From Spirochaetales bacterium (GTDB taxonomy: Bacteria > Spirochaetota > Spirochaetia > DSM-2461), in assembly GCA_022360655.1 (NCBI GenBank), contig JAKSCK010000070.1, positions 1-64,000 on the forward strand: 64,000 nt of DNA, in the 5' to 3' direction. Positions 45,686-54,429 of the stretch are shown in pieces; position 1 is the stretch's first letter; each line of letters starts with the position of its first letter. Position numbers and translations under genes: made by a program. The notes below the pieces were generated by a model that was given only the letters and a program-made list of their open reading frames with translations, had not been told where the DNA came from and searched no databases.

Positions 45686-47128
45686 ATGACCTCATCAACA
45701 CAACGTGTTTTGGATATTTTCAATGAAATGAACCGGGTGCCTCGTCAATCTGGACATCTGGAAAAAATTCACCCTTGGCTGATGGAATGGGGACAGAATC
45801 ATGGATTTGAGGTGCTCACCGATGATTCATTGAATGTCATCATTCGGGTTCCGGGAAGTGCCGGTAAAGAAGATGCTCCTCCCGTTGTGCTGCAAGGCCA
45901 TATGGACATGGTTTGTGAGAAAGAACGGGGCGTGGAGCATGATTTTCAGAACGACCCCGTGATTTCCAAGCAGGAGGGTGATTGGCTCAAAGCCGAAGGC
46001 ACCAGCCTTGGTGCGGATAATGGCATAGCCATTGCCATGGCTTTTGATGTGGCCACCAATCCGGACATCCCGCATCCTCCGCTCGAAATCCTCATCACCT
46101 CAGATGAAGAAACCGGTCTGGTGGGCGCCCAAGGGTTGGCTCCGGGTGTTCTCCAAGGACAAACTCTGTTGAATCTGGACTCCGAAGATGATGGAGTGTT
46201 CACTGTGGGTTGTGCCGGAGGTGTGGATACCTACATGCGCTTCCCCTTGGAACGATCCCCCCTTTCTCCCCAACAGAAGGTGTACCAACTGGAAGTTGGA
46301 GGACTGGAAGGGGGACATTCGGGAGTGGAAATTCATCTTGGCAAAGCCAATGCTTTGGTGCTTTTGTTCCGTGCCTTGGATGAGTTGCTCCGCCCCTTCC
46401 CCCATCTCCGTATGACCGCCTTCCATGGTGGAACTGCCCACAATGCCATTCCCAGGGATGCCAGTGCTCTCATTGCGGTTTCTGAATCCGATGTGGATGC
46501 CCTCAAGAATTTTGTGGCCCAGTTAGAAAACGTGTTTGCCACAGAAAATTCAGCCATAGAAAAACGCCTTTTCATGACACTCACAGAACGGTCTGTTTCC
46601 AATAGGGATTTCTACACCACTGAATCGGCCCAAAAACTCTTGGACATTGTTCGACAGGTTCCCCATGGAGTGCGGGGAATGTCTTCTGTGTTTGAGGGCA
46701 TGGTGGAAACAAGCATGAATCTGGCCGTGATTCGAGATGAAGAGAATCAGCTCTTGGTGAACACCAGCCAGCGTAGTGCCCGTGTGAGCCGGTTAGAGGA
46801 ACTCACCGATGGGCTTGCGTCTCTGACCCGTTTAGGTGGTGGCAGTTTTGAGAAGGCCAATCAGTATCCACCTTGGGAACCCAGTGCTTCTTCACCCATT
46901 CTGGAAAAATCCCAGGCTTTGTGGAAAAAGCTTTATAACCAGGAACCTGTAGTGGAAGTGATTCATGCCGGTTTGGAATGTGGAATCATTGGTACCAAAT
47001 ACCCCGGAATGGACATGATTTCCATGGGCCCCACAATTGTGCAGCCCCATTCTCCCGATGAACGCATGTCACTCTCTTCCTTGGAAAGAACCTATGCCTT
47101 CCTTCTGGAATTGTTGAAAGAACTTTAA
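45686..47128 (+). CDS. pepD: Aminoacyl-histidine dipeptidase (PepD, M20 family)
   Basis: This 480-residue metallodipeptidase cleaves Xaa-His and other dipeptides in the cytoplasm. Zinc-site motifs are LQGHMDMVCEK near residues 73-83, SLGADNGIA near 109-117 and TSDEETGLVGA near 135-145. GLEGGHSGVEIHLGKANA is typical of PepD. ATG has AAGGAG upstream. Monocistronic, ending in a terminator. Confidence 0.93.
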   Translation: MTSSTQRVLDIFNEMNRVPRQSGHLEKIHPWLMEWGQNHGFEVLTDDSLNVIIRVPGSAGKEDAPPVVLQGHMDMVCEKERGVEHDFQNDPVISKQEGDWLKAEGTSLGADNGIAIAMAFDVATNPDIPHPPLEILITSDEETGLVGAQGLAPGVLQGQTLLNLDSEDDGVFTVGCAGGVDTYMRFPLERSPLSPQQKVYQLEVGGLEGGHSGVEIHLGKANALVLLFRALDELLRPFPHLRMTAFHGGTAHNAIPRDASALIAVSESDVDALKNFVAQLENVFATENSAIEKRLFMTLTERSVSNRDFYTTESAQKLLDIVRQVPHGVRGMSSVFEGMVETSMNLAVIRDEENQLLVNTSQRSARVSRLEELTDGLASLTRLGGGSFEKANQYPPWEPSASSPILEKSQALWKKLYNQEPVVEVIHAGLECGIIGTKYPGMDMISMGPTIVQPHSPDERMSLSSLERTYAFLLELLKEL

Positions 47129-47170
47129 ACCGACCCCTCCCAGCGTTTGACGCGTTGGGAGGCCTTTTCC
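47129..47170 (+). terminator. Terminator of pepD; recurring motif copy f
   Basis: TTTAAACCGACCCCTCCC begins right at the stop codon. CCTCCCA-GCG pairs with CGC-GT-TGGGAGG, followed by CCTTTTCCC. Confidence 0.65.
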
Positions 47171-47191
47171 CATCGGGGTTTGGCTGTTGAT

Positions 47192-47971
47192 TTACAGCCC
47201 CAAGAGAATCCCGGCAAACTGATCCCAGAACAATTTGGCAACAGTAGCCGCCACCACGGTGAGAAAGAAGGGACGGATAAACCGAGGCCGATGGTGAATG
47301 ACCAGGTGGGAGCCCAACCAGGCGCCGGCCACCTGACCTGCGGCCATGGCCAATCCCACCAAGATGGCGCTTTGCCCAGCAAAGAGAAAAAAGGCCAGGG
47401 CTCCTACATTACTGGCAAAGTTGGCTGGTTTTGTGGCGGCGGTGGCCTCTTTTAAATCCATTCCCACCAAGGACACCTGAGAAACCGTCCAGAAGGATCC
47501 GGTTCCGGGTCCAAGAAAACCATCATAGAACCCAATCGATGCTCCAGCTAAGGGATAAAAAAGGCGGGGAGAAAGACGCTGCTGGGTGGCAGAATCACCT
47601 AAGTCTTTTTTGAAGGCCACATAGAGCCACAGAAGGAGCAACAGGAAGGGGAGAATCATCTCCAGGGCGGAGGCATTGATGCGCTTGACGGTCCATGCCC
47701 CCAGAAAAGAGGCCACAAGACTCAAAATGACTCCAGGGGAAATTTTTCTCCAGGGAATTAACCCCTTTCTTCCATAGCGGAGGGCGGCGGTTCCACTGCC
47801 AAACACAGATTGTACCTTGTTGGTTCCCAGGGCCATATGGGGAGGAAGTCCAACGGCAAGAAGGACGGGAACGGTGATGAGTCCACCGCCGCCGGCGATG
47901 CTGTCAATGAATCCTGCGGCAAGGCCGCCCAAAACAACGAGGGTCCATGCGAGGGGAGGAAGAGTTGCCAT
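47192..47971 (-). CDS. TSUP-family permease (TauE/SafE, sulfite/sulfonate exporter)
   Basis: This 259-residue inner-membrane protein has about eight transmembrane segments. The family signature AGFIDSIAGGGGLITVPVLL is near residues 19-38, with GTNKVQSVFGS. The second half repeats the motif as YDGFLGPGTGSFWTV and ATKPANFASNV. Transport of sulfur-containing anions is usual for the family, but specificity is not readable. Convergent with pepD. Confidence 0.88.
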   Translation of the reverse strand: MATLPPLAWTLVVLGGLAAGFIDSIAGGGGLITVPVLLAVGLPPHMALGTNKVQSVFGSGTAALRYGRKGLIPWRKISPGVILSLVASFLGAWTVKRINASALEMILPFLLLLLWLYVAFKKDLGDSATQQRLSPRLFYPLAGASIGFYDGFLGPGTGSFWTVSQVSLVGMDLKEATAATKPANFASNVGALAFFLFAGQSAILVGLAMAAGQVAGAWLGSHLVIHHRPRFIRPFFLTVVAATVAKLFWDQFAGILLGL

Positions 47972-48034
47972 GTCCTCTTATAGCATGCATCAGGATGGGG
48001 GGAAATGTGTTTGACTTTGGGATAGGGATTGGAG

Positions 48035-48156
48035 TGGAAAGCCCACAGGGGAACGCCCTTGGCGGGGGCGGAGGGGACGGAGCCCCAGAGAGCCAAGGGC
48101 ATGGGAGTTCCCCGAGGACTTGAAATGGAAAGCCCGGGCCCCTGCGGGAGCAGGGG
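48035..48156. repeat. GC-rich structured intergenic element
   Basis: Nested inverted repeats: GGGGAAC (48048-48054) with GTTCCCC (48107-48113), and directly inside GCCCTTGGC (48055-48063) with GCCAAGGGC (48092-48100). A second perfect hairpin GCCCCTGC/GCAGGGGC follows at about 48137-48156. TGGAAAGCCC occurs twice (48035, 48126). Composition is far more GC-rich than the surroundings. It could be a repeat element or a structured RNA in front of sbcB. Confidence 0.6.
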
Positions 48157-48201
48157 CATCCCCCCCTACACCCAGGGGAGAGGGCGGAGTATCATGCTGT
48201 T

Positions 48202-49683
48202 ATGACCTTGTTGTGGTACGATTTGGAAACCTTTGGACGCCATTCTCGATATGACCGGATAGCCCAGTTTGCGGCGGTGCGTACGGATGATTCATTTAGG
48301 CCCATTGAGGAGCCGGTGGTGCTCTATGGGAAGCAGAGTCCGGATTATTTGCCGGATCCCTTGGCCTGTTTGATCACGGGCATCACTCCCCAGGAGGCCA
48401 ATTCTAAGGGGATGGTGGAAGCGGAGCTTTTGCGGGCGATGGATGCGGAATTGTCCCGGCCGGGAACTTGTGCCTTGGGGTTCAACACCATTGCCTTTGA
48501 TGATGAGTTTGTCCGAAATCTGTATTACCGCAATTTCTATGATCCGTATCGACGGGAATGGGCTTCTGGGAATTCCCGATGGGATATTCTGGATTTGGTT
48601 CGGGCGGCCCGGGATTTGCGCCCGGAGGGAATGGAATGGCCCCTCACGGATGAGGGCATGCCCACGGTGCGTTTGGAGCTTTTGGCTGCGGCGAATCATT
48701 TGGAGCATGACCATGCTCATGATGCACTTTCGGATGTGTATGCCACCATTGCTGTGGCCAAGATGATTCATGATAAGCAGCCCAAACTGTTTGAATGGGC
48801 CTTCCGAAATCGCACCAAGGACCGGTGCCGAACCATGATTGATTTGGCGGACCGCACACCTTTGGTTCATACCTCTTCAGCCTATTTTAGTGAGAGGGGA
48901 AATACCACCTTGGTGAGTCCCTTGGTGACGGATCCGAACCGGCGCAACATTGTGTATGCCTTTGATTTACGTCATGACCCGCGGGCTTTGCTTGAACTGC
49001 CAGCCAAGGAAATTCGTCGTCGGGTGTTTACACCTCGGGCGGAGTTAGAGGCGGAGGGGGTGGAGCGCATTCCGTTGAAGGGAATTGCCATGAATAAAGC
49101 GCCGTTCTTGGCCCCCCGTTCGGTGATGGGGAAGGAGGCGGAGGAGCGTTTGGGCATTGATGCTCAGGCGGTGGAGGCCCATTGGGAGATGCTCCGAAAT
49201 GACCACAACATTGCCGGGAAGTTGCGGGAGGTGTTTTCTCAAGAGCCGGATTGGGGAACGCCAGATGATCCAGATTTGCAGATTTATGAGCGATTTTTTC
49301 CCGATGAGGACAAGGCGTTGCTGGAGATGATTCGGGAGACTCCGCCTCAGGAATTGAATTCATTGCGGGTGGAGTCCAAAGATCCGCGAATCCCAGAGAT
49401 GCTTCGGCGGTACATTGGTAGGAATTATCCAGAAGTTTTGGATGAGGATGGCAAGCGGAAGTGGCGAAGTTTCTGCGCTTCTCGAATCCTTTTTCCGCCG
49501 ATTCCTGATGTTTCAGATTTGGGAGAATTCCGCAAACGCTTGGCCACCTGGCGGGACAGTGATGAGCTTGAGGCGGAGAAGAAACCGGTGATTAAGGCAT
49601 TGGAAGAATATGGTGATGCCTTGGAACGCATGCTTTTGACGCCGGAGCCAGAGGCTGGGAGTCATGAGACCCAGAGGACGTAA
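48202..49683 (+). CDS. sbcB: Exonuclease I (SbcB-like, DEDD family)
   Basis: This 493-residue 3'-5' single-strand DNA exonuclease has DEDD motifs: WYDLETFG near the start, GFNTIAFDDEF near residues 93-103, and DHAHDALSDVYATI near 170-183. The SH3-like and helical C-terminal regions of ExoI follow. E. coli SbcB is 475 residues. No good ribosome site precedes the ATG. Codon use is G-rich (GCG, GAG, TTG, CGG), unlike flanking genes. ExoI is best known from gammaproteobacteria, so transfer is possible. Confidence 0.88.
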   Translation: MTLLWYDLETFGRHSRYDRIAQFAAVRTDDSFRPIEEPVVLYGKQSPDYLPDPLACLITGITPQEANSKGMVEAELLRAMDAELSRPGTCALGFNTIAFDDEFVRNLYYRNFYDPYRREWASGNSRWDILDLVRAARDLRPEGMEWPLTDEGMPTVRLELLAAANHLEHDHAHDALSDVYATIAVAKMIHDKQPKLFEWAFRNRTKDRCRTMIDLADRTPLVHTSSAYFSERGNTTLVSPLVTDPNRRNIVYAFDLRHDPRALLELPAKEIRRRVFTPRAELEAEGVERIPLKGIAMNKAPFLAPRSVMGKEAEERLGIDAQAVEAHWEMLRNDHNIAGKLREVFSQEPDWGTPDDPDLQIYERFFPDEDKALLEMIRETPPQELNSLRVESKDPRIPEMLRRYIGRNYPEVLDEDGKRKWRSFCASRILFPPIPDVSDLGEFRKRLATWRDSDELEAEKKPVIKALEEYGDALERMLLTPEPEAGSHETQRT

Positions 49684-49788
49684 GAAACTCAAGAGATTAT
49701 TGGCTTTGCTCTTTATACTTGAACTAAGGCCATGAGAGGTCTGATCGATGATGACTTGGGATCTTCTTGCGTGAGGGAGCATGGGAGT

Positions 49789-51195
49789 ATGGAAGAAAAA
49801 TCCTACTGTCTCGTTTTGAGTGGTGGCGGTGCAAAAGGGGTTTATCACGTTGGTATGTGGCGTGCCCTTCAGGAACTTGGAATTCAAACGGATTGCTATG
49901 TTGGGAATTCCATTGGTGCCATCATTGCGGCCTTTTTGGCTCAAGGTTTGGGTTCTGAACTGGAGGATTTAGGGAATCGGATTGGAATTGATTACATCCT
50001 AAATGTTCCTGAGGACTTGATTGAAAATGGCGAACTGAAGGTGGGAGTGAATCCTTCCTCCTTTCGGAAATTCTATAAATCCCTTTCTTTGCGGGGACTG
50101 GATACAAGCCCATTACGTGCATTGTTGAACTCTTACATTGATGAGAAGACTCTCCGAGAGAGTGGAAATGACTTTGGTGTGGTGACGGTCAATGTTTCCG
50201 ATATGAAAAGCCGAGAGGTGTATCTTGAGGACATTGAAGAGGGAGAACTCATCAATTATGTTTTGGCCAGTTCTGCCTTTCCTGGTTTTGAAAGCCCACA
50301 GATTGGGGGCAAGAAATATGTGGATGGTGGTCTTTATGACAATATTCCTTTTGCCATGGCCAAGGCACGAGGTTACAAGCGTTTCATCATTGTGGATATT
50401 TCGGGAATGGGCATCAATCGAAGGCCGGATATCTCGGGTGTAGAAACCATCTATATCAAGAACTCCATCAACATGGGCGGGGTTCTTGATTTTAACCGCG
50501 AGTTTCTTGATGACTATATTCTTCTTGGCTATTTAGACACCATGAAAACCTTTGAGCGCTATGTGGGGCATAGTTATTTCTTTGTTCCAGATGAAATTGC
50601 CGAAGCTGCTTTTACGTTGAATCTTGAGAGTATGACAGCGCGTGAGGTGGTGGAAGCGCATGCTCGGCGGCATAAAGGAAAACCGGAGGGATCCCTTGCT
50701 CAGTTGGTGAAGTCCGTATTTCCTCGTCACTCAAAGCACCACAGAAATTGGATGGCTGTGTTTGCCGATGCAGCAGCAATGATTCTGGACATGCCACGAA
50801 TCCGTCCTTGGGATTATAGAGAATTTGCCCGGGAAGCCCGGCTGAAAGCCATGGAATCTTTGGAAGCTATTGAAGCGCTGAATGATGAAGGTTGGAAGGC
50901 TCTAGAAGCCGGGATTCGTGCGGAGATTAAAGAGCGGCGGTTTTTACGAACTCCGTATTTTTATCATCTTTTTTTGGATGCTTTTTTGCCAGGTCCCATT
51001 GCTCATCCTCTCGAAGCTTTAATGGCAGAAATGTATCCGGAACTACCGGCAGGACTCTGCATGGTGGAATTCCTTATGGGGGCTATGCCCATGGAAGATG
51101 TGCTTGGGGATGTGGGGTGGAACACGCAGGAAGAGGTTTGGGTTTTGGATGGTGAAGAGGACTTATTTCCCGCTATTCATGAGAACGGGAAATAA
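49789..51195 (+). CDS. Patatin-like phospholipase
   Basis: This is a 468-residue protein. The N-terminal patatin domain has the glycine-rich oxyanion loop SGGGAKGVYHVG near residues 11-22, nucleophile Ser in GNSIGA near 41-46, and catalytic Asp in VDGGLYDN near 185. The C-terminal 200 residues are helical and of unknown role. No signal peptide, so probably cytoplasmic or membrane-associated. ATG 49789 (MEEKSYC) is preferred with GGGAG nine bases upstream. The frame opens at 49732. Confidence 0.85.
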   Translation: MEEKSYCLVLSGGGAKGVYHVGMWRALQELGIQTDCYVGNSIGAIIAAFLAQGLGSELEDLGNRIGIDYILNVPEDLIENGELKVGVNPSSFRKFYKSLSLRGLDTSPLRALLNSYIDEKTLRESGNDFGVVTVNVSDMKSREVYLEDIEEGELINYVLASSAFPGFESPQIGGKKYVDGGLYDNIPFAMAKARGYKRFIIVDISGMGINRRPDISGVETIYIKNSINMGGVLDFNREFLDDYILLGYLDTMKTFERYVGHSYFFVPDEIAEAAFTLNLESMTAREVVEAHARRHKGKPEGSLAQLVKSVFPRHSKHHRNWMAVFADAAAMILDMPRIRPWDYREFAREARLKAMESLEAIEALNDEGWKALEAGIRAEIKERRFLRTPYFYHLFLDAFLPGPIAHPLEALMAEMYPELPAGLCMVEFLMGAMPMEDVLGDVGWNTQEEVWVLDGEEDLFPAIHENGK

Positions 51196-51230
51196 GTGGG
51201 TGTATTCTTTCCTTGGCTTTTGACAGATTT

Positions 51231-51863
51231 TTAGAAGGTGAGAATCAAATTGATGGACAAAAATCCAAGAAAGATTCCCACCAGTTTATCAATATGAAAC
51301 AGAAGCTTTTTGGAAGAGTTGTTGATGCACTTGATTTTGAAAATCATGGAGATAAGACAATTCCAAAAAAAGACGAGGAAGGACATCCATAAGCCCATGA
51401 AAACAATGGGTTTAGTGCTGATGCTTTTTTGGAAAATAAAGGCAAATAAACCCATGTAGAAAAGCAAGTTCTTTGGGTTTGTAATTCCAGATAGAAATCC
51501 AAGAAAGAAGCTATTTTTGTATGTGGATTTTTCCTGTTCTCCTTTGAAATCTATGTCTTTGTAATCGTTCCGTTTTTTTAAGCAAAGTTTGACTGAGATA
51601 AAGCTCAGAAAAGCGACGCCAAAAGTCTTGATGATGGTCATGAGTAAGACGGAATCTTTTATTGTTTGAGAGAGTCCAAAAATGCATGTGGTAATGATGA
51701 CGAGATTAGCGAATGAAATTCCTAAAGAAAGAAAAATGGAATGATAGAAATGATTTTTGATGCCTGTTCTCACTACCAGGGCAAAATCAGGACCGGGGCT
51801 GAGTAAGGCAACAAAATGTGTGGCCATGATGGTGATGATGAAGGGGTGTAATTCGGTGTTCAT
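51231..51863 (-). CDS. LysE/RhtB-family amino acid exporter
   Basis: This 210-residue inner-membrane protein has about six transmembrane segments. HFVALLSPGPDFALVVRTGI near residues 16-35 is the LysE/RhtB signature. FFLGFLSGITNPKNLLFYMG is the second family motif. It exports amino acids or related metabolites. Clearly AT-rich. It lies 51 bases after an AraC-type gene, a frequent regulator-exporter pairing. Confidence 0.88.
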   Translation of the reverse strand: MNTELHPFIITIMATHFVALLSPGPDFALVVRTGIKNHFYHSIFLSLGISFANLVIITTCIFGLSQTIKDSVLLMTIIKTFGVAFLSFISVKLCLKKRNDYKDIDFKGEQEKSTYKNSFFLGFLSGITNPKNLLFYMGLFAFIFQKSISTKPIVFMGLWMSFLVFFWNCLISMIFKIKCINNSSKKLLFHIDKLVGIFLGFLSINLILTF

Positions 51864-51914
51864 GGCCTGAGTATTCCAATGGAAAACCAGTATGTATTGT
51901 ACAAATGTGGAAAA

Positions 51915-52661
51915 TCATTGTTTTCCTTTGTACTGTAAGGGTGTTAGCCCAGTGAATTGCCGGAAACATCGATGGAAATGGCTTTGATCATAGAATCCAC
52001 ATTCTTGGGCAATTTCGCAAATACTGAGATTGGTTGCAAGAAGCGATTTTGCCTTTTCAATTTTAAATATTTGTTCGATTGTTTTCTTTCCTGTTCCAAA
52101 CCTATTTCGGAGATTGTAGTATTCTTTGTATCGTTCACTCCTTGAAGAATATTTAACAAGATTGTAAGTATTTTTAAACAGTCTGTTTTGTTTTTTTATC
52201 GGGGTTTTTATGGTAAATGATTGGGCGAGTTTTTCAAATAAAGCATGAATTGATTGCTGGTTTTTTGCTTGAATAAATTGATTCACAAAAGTATTGAATT
52301 CCGTAATTGGCATATGGCCAATGCTTAATTGATGAATAAATGATTTATATGGTGTTAATAGTTGTGTGGGGATGTACAATACGCCAAACTGGAATTCTTG
52401 TGTTTCATAGGGTGTACAAAGATGGGGAATGAGGGGAGGAATAGAAAGGCATTCCGATGCTTTCATAGAAACCGTTTCATTTCCGATGGAAACATGCGTT
52501 TCTCCTGAAACAAGATAACTCAAAGACCATTGAATGTGGGTGTGTGTTTTTCTTGAATGGATGATGCTCCCTTCTTTGTATTCCAGAAAGGGAAAACTTT
52601 CATGACGCAAGAGCCTTGTTGTTTTCACAGGGCGAGCGTAGCAAAGAATGATCTTGTCCAC
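51915..52661 (-). CDS. AraC-family regulator beside LysE exporter
   Basis: This is a 248-residue protein. An N-terminal cupin-type sensing domain (THTHIQWSLSYLVSGETHVS ... IPPLIPHLC) is followed by two C-terminal helix-turn-helix units with ICEIAQECGFYDQSHFHRCF and FTGLTPLQYKGKQ. It appears to start at GTG 52661 with a weak site. AT-rich like its partner. Likely activates the adjacent exporter gene in response to an amino-acid-like ligand. Confidence 0.87.
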   Translation of the reverse strand: MDKIILCYARPVKTTRLLRHESFPFLEYKEGSIIHSRKTHTHIQWSLSYLVSGETHVSIGNETVSMKASECLSIPPLIPHLCTPYETQEFQFGVLYIPTQLLTPYKSFIHQLSIGHMPITEFNTFVNQFIQAKNQQSIHALFEKLAQSFTIKTPIKKQNRLFKNTYNLVKYSSRSERYKEYYNLRNRFGTGKKTIEQIFKIEKAKSLLATNLSICEIAQECGFYDQSHFHRCFRQFTGLTPLQYKGKQ

Positions 52662-52796
52662 AATATTGGGATATCTCAGGTACTTTTGCGTGCCTTAAAG
52701 AAACGAGAATCTGATTCAAATGGTTTCTCTGAGCTTGGAAGAGGGAGCATCAGAGCCTTTGATTTGAGATATTAAAGGCTCTGGTTTCTCATGACT

Positions 52797-53753
52797 TTAT
52801 GCTACAGCTCCATTTTTCTCTTTGAGTTTGGAAATCATATCATCACTCATGGCATCCAGATTAAACGATGGCTTCCAACCCCATTCTTGACGGGCATCTT
52901 GATCATCAATACTTCTAGGCCAGGATTCTGCAATGATTTGACGGAAGTCAGGGATGAATCGGCATTCAAAACTGGGGATTCGAGCCTTCACTGAATTGGC
53001 AATTTCTCCAGCAGAAGCACTGAAGCCTGTGATGTTGAAGGTGCGGTGAATCAGTTTCGATTCGTCGGCCGCTGCCAATTCTAAGAGGGCGTTGAGGGCA
53101 TCGGGCATGTAGAGAAAGGGGAGAGTTGTGTTTTCTGTCACAAAGCAGTCATAGGGTTCTCCTGCCACGGCTTTGACATAGACATCCACAGCGTAGTCGG
53201 TGGTTCCCCCACCGGGCTCTGTTTCATGGGAGACAATTCCAGGGAAGCGCAAACTTCGGGCATCCACGCCATATTTTTGGTTGTAATACTCGTTCAGCAA
53301 TTCCCCAGCCACTTTGGTGATGCCGTACATGGTGGTGGGACGGAGAATGGTATCAATGGGAGTGTGTTCTTTGGGTGTATCCGGTCCAAAGGCGGCAATA
53401 GAACTTGGTGTGATGACCTGGCGTACCTTCCATCGTCGGGCTGTTTCCAGGATGTTGTACAAACCATTCATGTTTACATTCCAGCATTGTTGGGGATTGA
53501 GCTCTCCATTACCTGAGAGAATGGCCGCAAGGTGATAAATGGTGGTGATCTTGTTTTCCACAACAAGAGCGGTCACCTGTCTTGGGTCGGTGACGTCCAG
53601 GTATCGGGTGGGGCCTGTTTGTTCCAGAGCTTCTGGTGCTGGTGTGATGTCTGTGGCAATGACATTATTTGCACCATGAATTTGTCGGAGTTGAAGGGTG
53701 AGTTCCGTACCTATTTGTCCATAGGATCCAGTGACAAGGATGCGTTCTTTCAT
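52797..53753 (-). CDS. tdh: L-threonine 3-dehydrogenase, short-chain (epimerase-like) type
   Basis: This 318-residue NAD-dependent enzyme of the extended SDR family has the Rossmann motif VTGSYGQIG near residues 6-14, the catalytic Ser/Thr region TPSSIAAFGP, and Tyr-x3-Lys in YGITKVAGE. It resembles SDR-type TDH, which oxidises threonine to 2-amino-3-ketobutyrate. Assignment is strengthened by the divergent kbl gene. Its ATG overlaps the regulator stop (ATGA). Confidence 0.85.
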   Translation of the reverse strand: MKERILVTGSYGQIGTELTLQLRQIHGANNVIATDITPAPEALEQTGPTRYLDVTDPRQVTALVVENKITTIYHLAAILSGNGELNPQQCWNVNMNGLYNILETARRWKVRQVITPSSIAAFGPDTPKEHTPIDTILRPTTMYGITKVAGELLNEYYNQKYGVDARSLRFPGIVSHETEPGGGTTDYAVDVYVKAVAGEPYDCFVTENTTLPFLYMPDALNALLELAAADESKLIHRTFNITGFSASAGEIANSVKARIPSFECRFIPDFRQIIAESWPRSIDDQDARQEWGWKPSFNLDAMSDDMISKLKEKNGAVA

Positions 53754-54331
53754 CGTAGAGCCCCCGATTTTGAAAATCGAACGGTGAGATGGGCTCGAAC
53801 AGGAGCATCCCCAACGGCACGGAGAACATGGGGAACATCCGCATCATAGATGGCTGCATCTTCTGAAGAGAGTTCCACGGTTTGATCTTTGAGCTCCACT
53901 TCCATCTGTCCTTCAAGGACGGTGAGATATTCCTCCGTTCCTTGATGATGGGCCTCTGAGGCCAGAACGGCTCCTTGATCCATCTGAAGCAGGTACATTT
54001 CCAGATCGTTCACCATTTCAAGTGGGGAAAGAACCACAAGGTGGACTTTGCTCTCTGCAACATCCAGGATGGTGGCATCTTTGCGACGGGAGATGTGAAA
54101 GGCTCCTGCTGGTTCTTCCTTGCCTTCAAGAAGAGCTCGGAATTCAATTCCGAGCCCACTGGCAATTTTCCAAACAGTGGCAATGGTGGGATTTACCGAT
54201 TCTGTTTCAATTTGGCTGAGCATCGACTTAGAGACACCACATTTTAAAGAGAGTTCTTCGAGTGTGAATCCATGTTCTTTTCGAATGGCTCGTATCCGAG
54301 TTCCCACTGCTGGCGGTTGATTCTGTGCCAT
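53750..54331 (-). CDS. XRE-type regulator with C-terminal cupin domain
   Basis: This is a 193-residue protein. An N-terminal helix-turn-helix (FTLEELSLKCGVSKSMLSQI) is followed by a cupin domain (HHQGTEEYLTVLEGQMEVEL; VPHVLRAVG). Such proteins often control amino-acid or polyamine catabolism. ATG 54331 has GAGGAG six bases upstream. The open frame to 54502 overlaps the divergent promoter and is rejected. It is co-transcribed with tdh and likely binds the inverted repeat before kbl. Confidence 0.88.
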   Translation of the reverse strand: MAQNQPPAVGTRIRAIRKEHGFTLEELSLKCGVSKSMLSQIETESVNPTIATVWKIASGLGIEFRALLEGKEEPAGAFHISRRKDATILDVAESKVHLVVLSPLEMVNDLEMYLLQMDQGAVLASEAHHQGTEEYLTVLEGQMEVELKDQTVELSSEDAAIYDADVPHVLRAVGDAPVRAHLTVRFSKSGALR

Positions 54332-54367
54332 AATTTTCTCCTCATATGTGAATGGGGCAATCTCTGA

Positions 54368-54417
54368 CTTGCGCGCGTTCGATATCAAGAATACAATTCC
54401 GGTATATTGAACGCAAG
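54368..54417. promoter_or_regulatory. Inverted repeat in the tdh/kbl divergent promoter
   Basis: Left arm CTTGCGCGCGTTCGATAT (54368-54385) and right arm ATATTGAACGCAAG (54404-54417) match in inverted orientation, apart from three extra bases and one mismatch. It lies just before the kbl start and 37 bases from the regulator start. It is probably the operator of the XRE-cupin protein. Confidence 0.55.
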
Positions 54418-54429
54418 AGGGGAATCTTT

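Noticed and set aside
47758-48159. Minus-strand ORF of 133 codons across the GC-rich element
   Set aside because: Proline/serine-rich translation arising from C-rich repeats; it overlaps the TSUP gene in another frame and has no known similarity.
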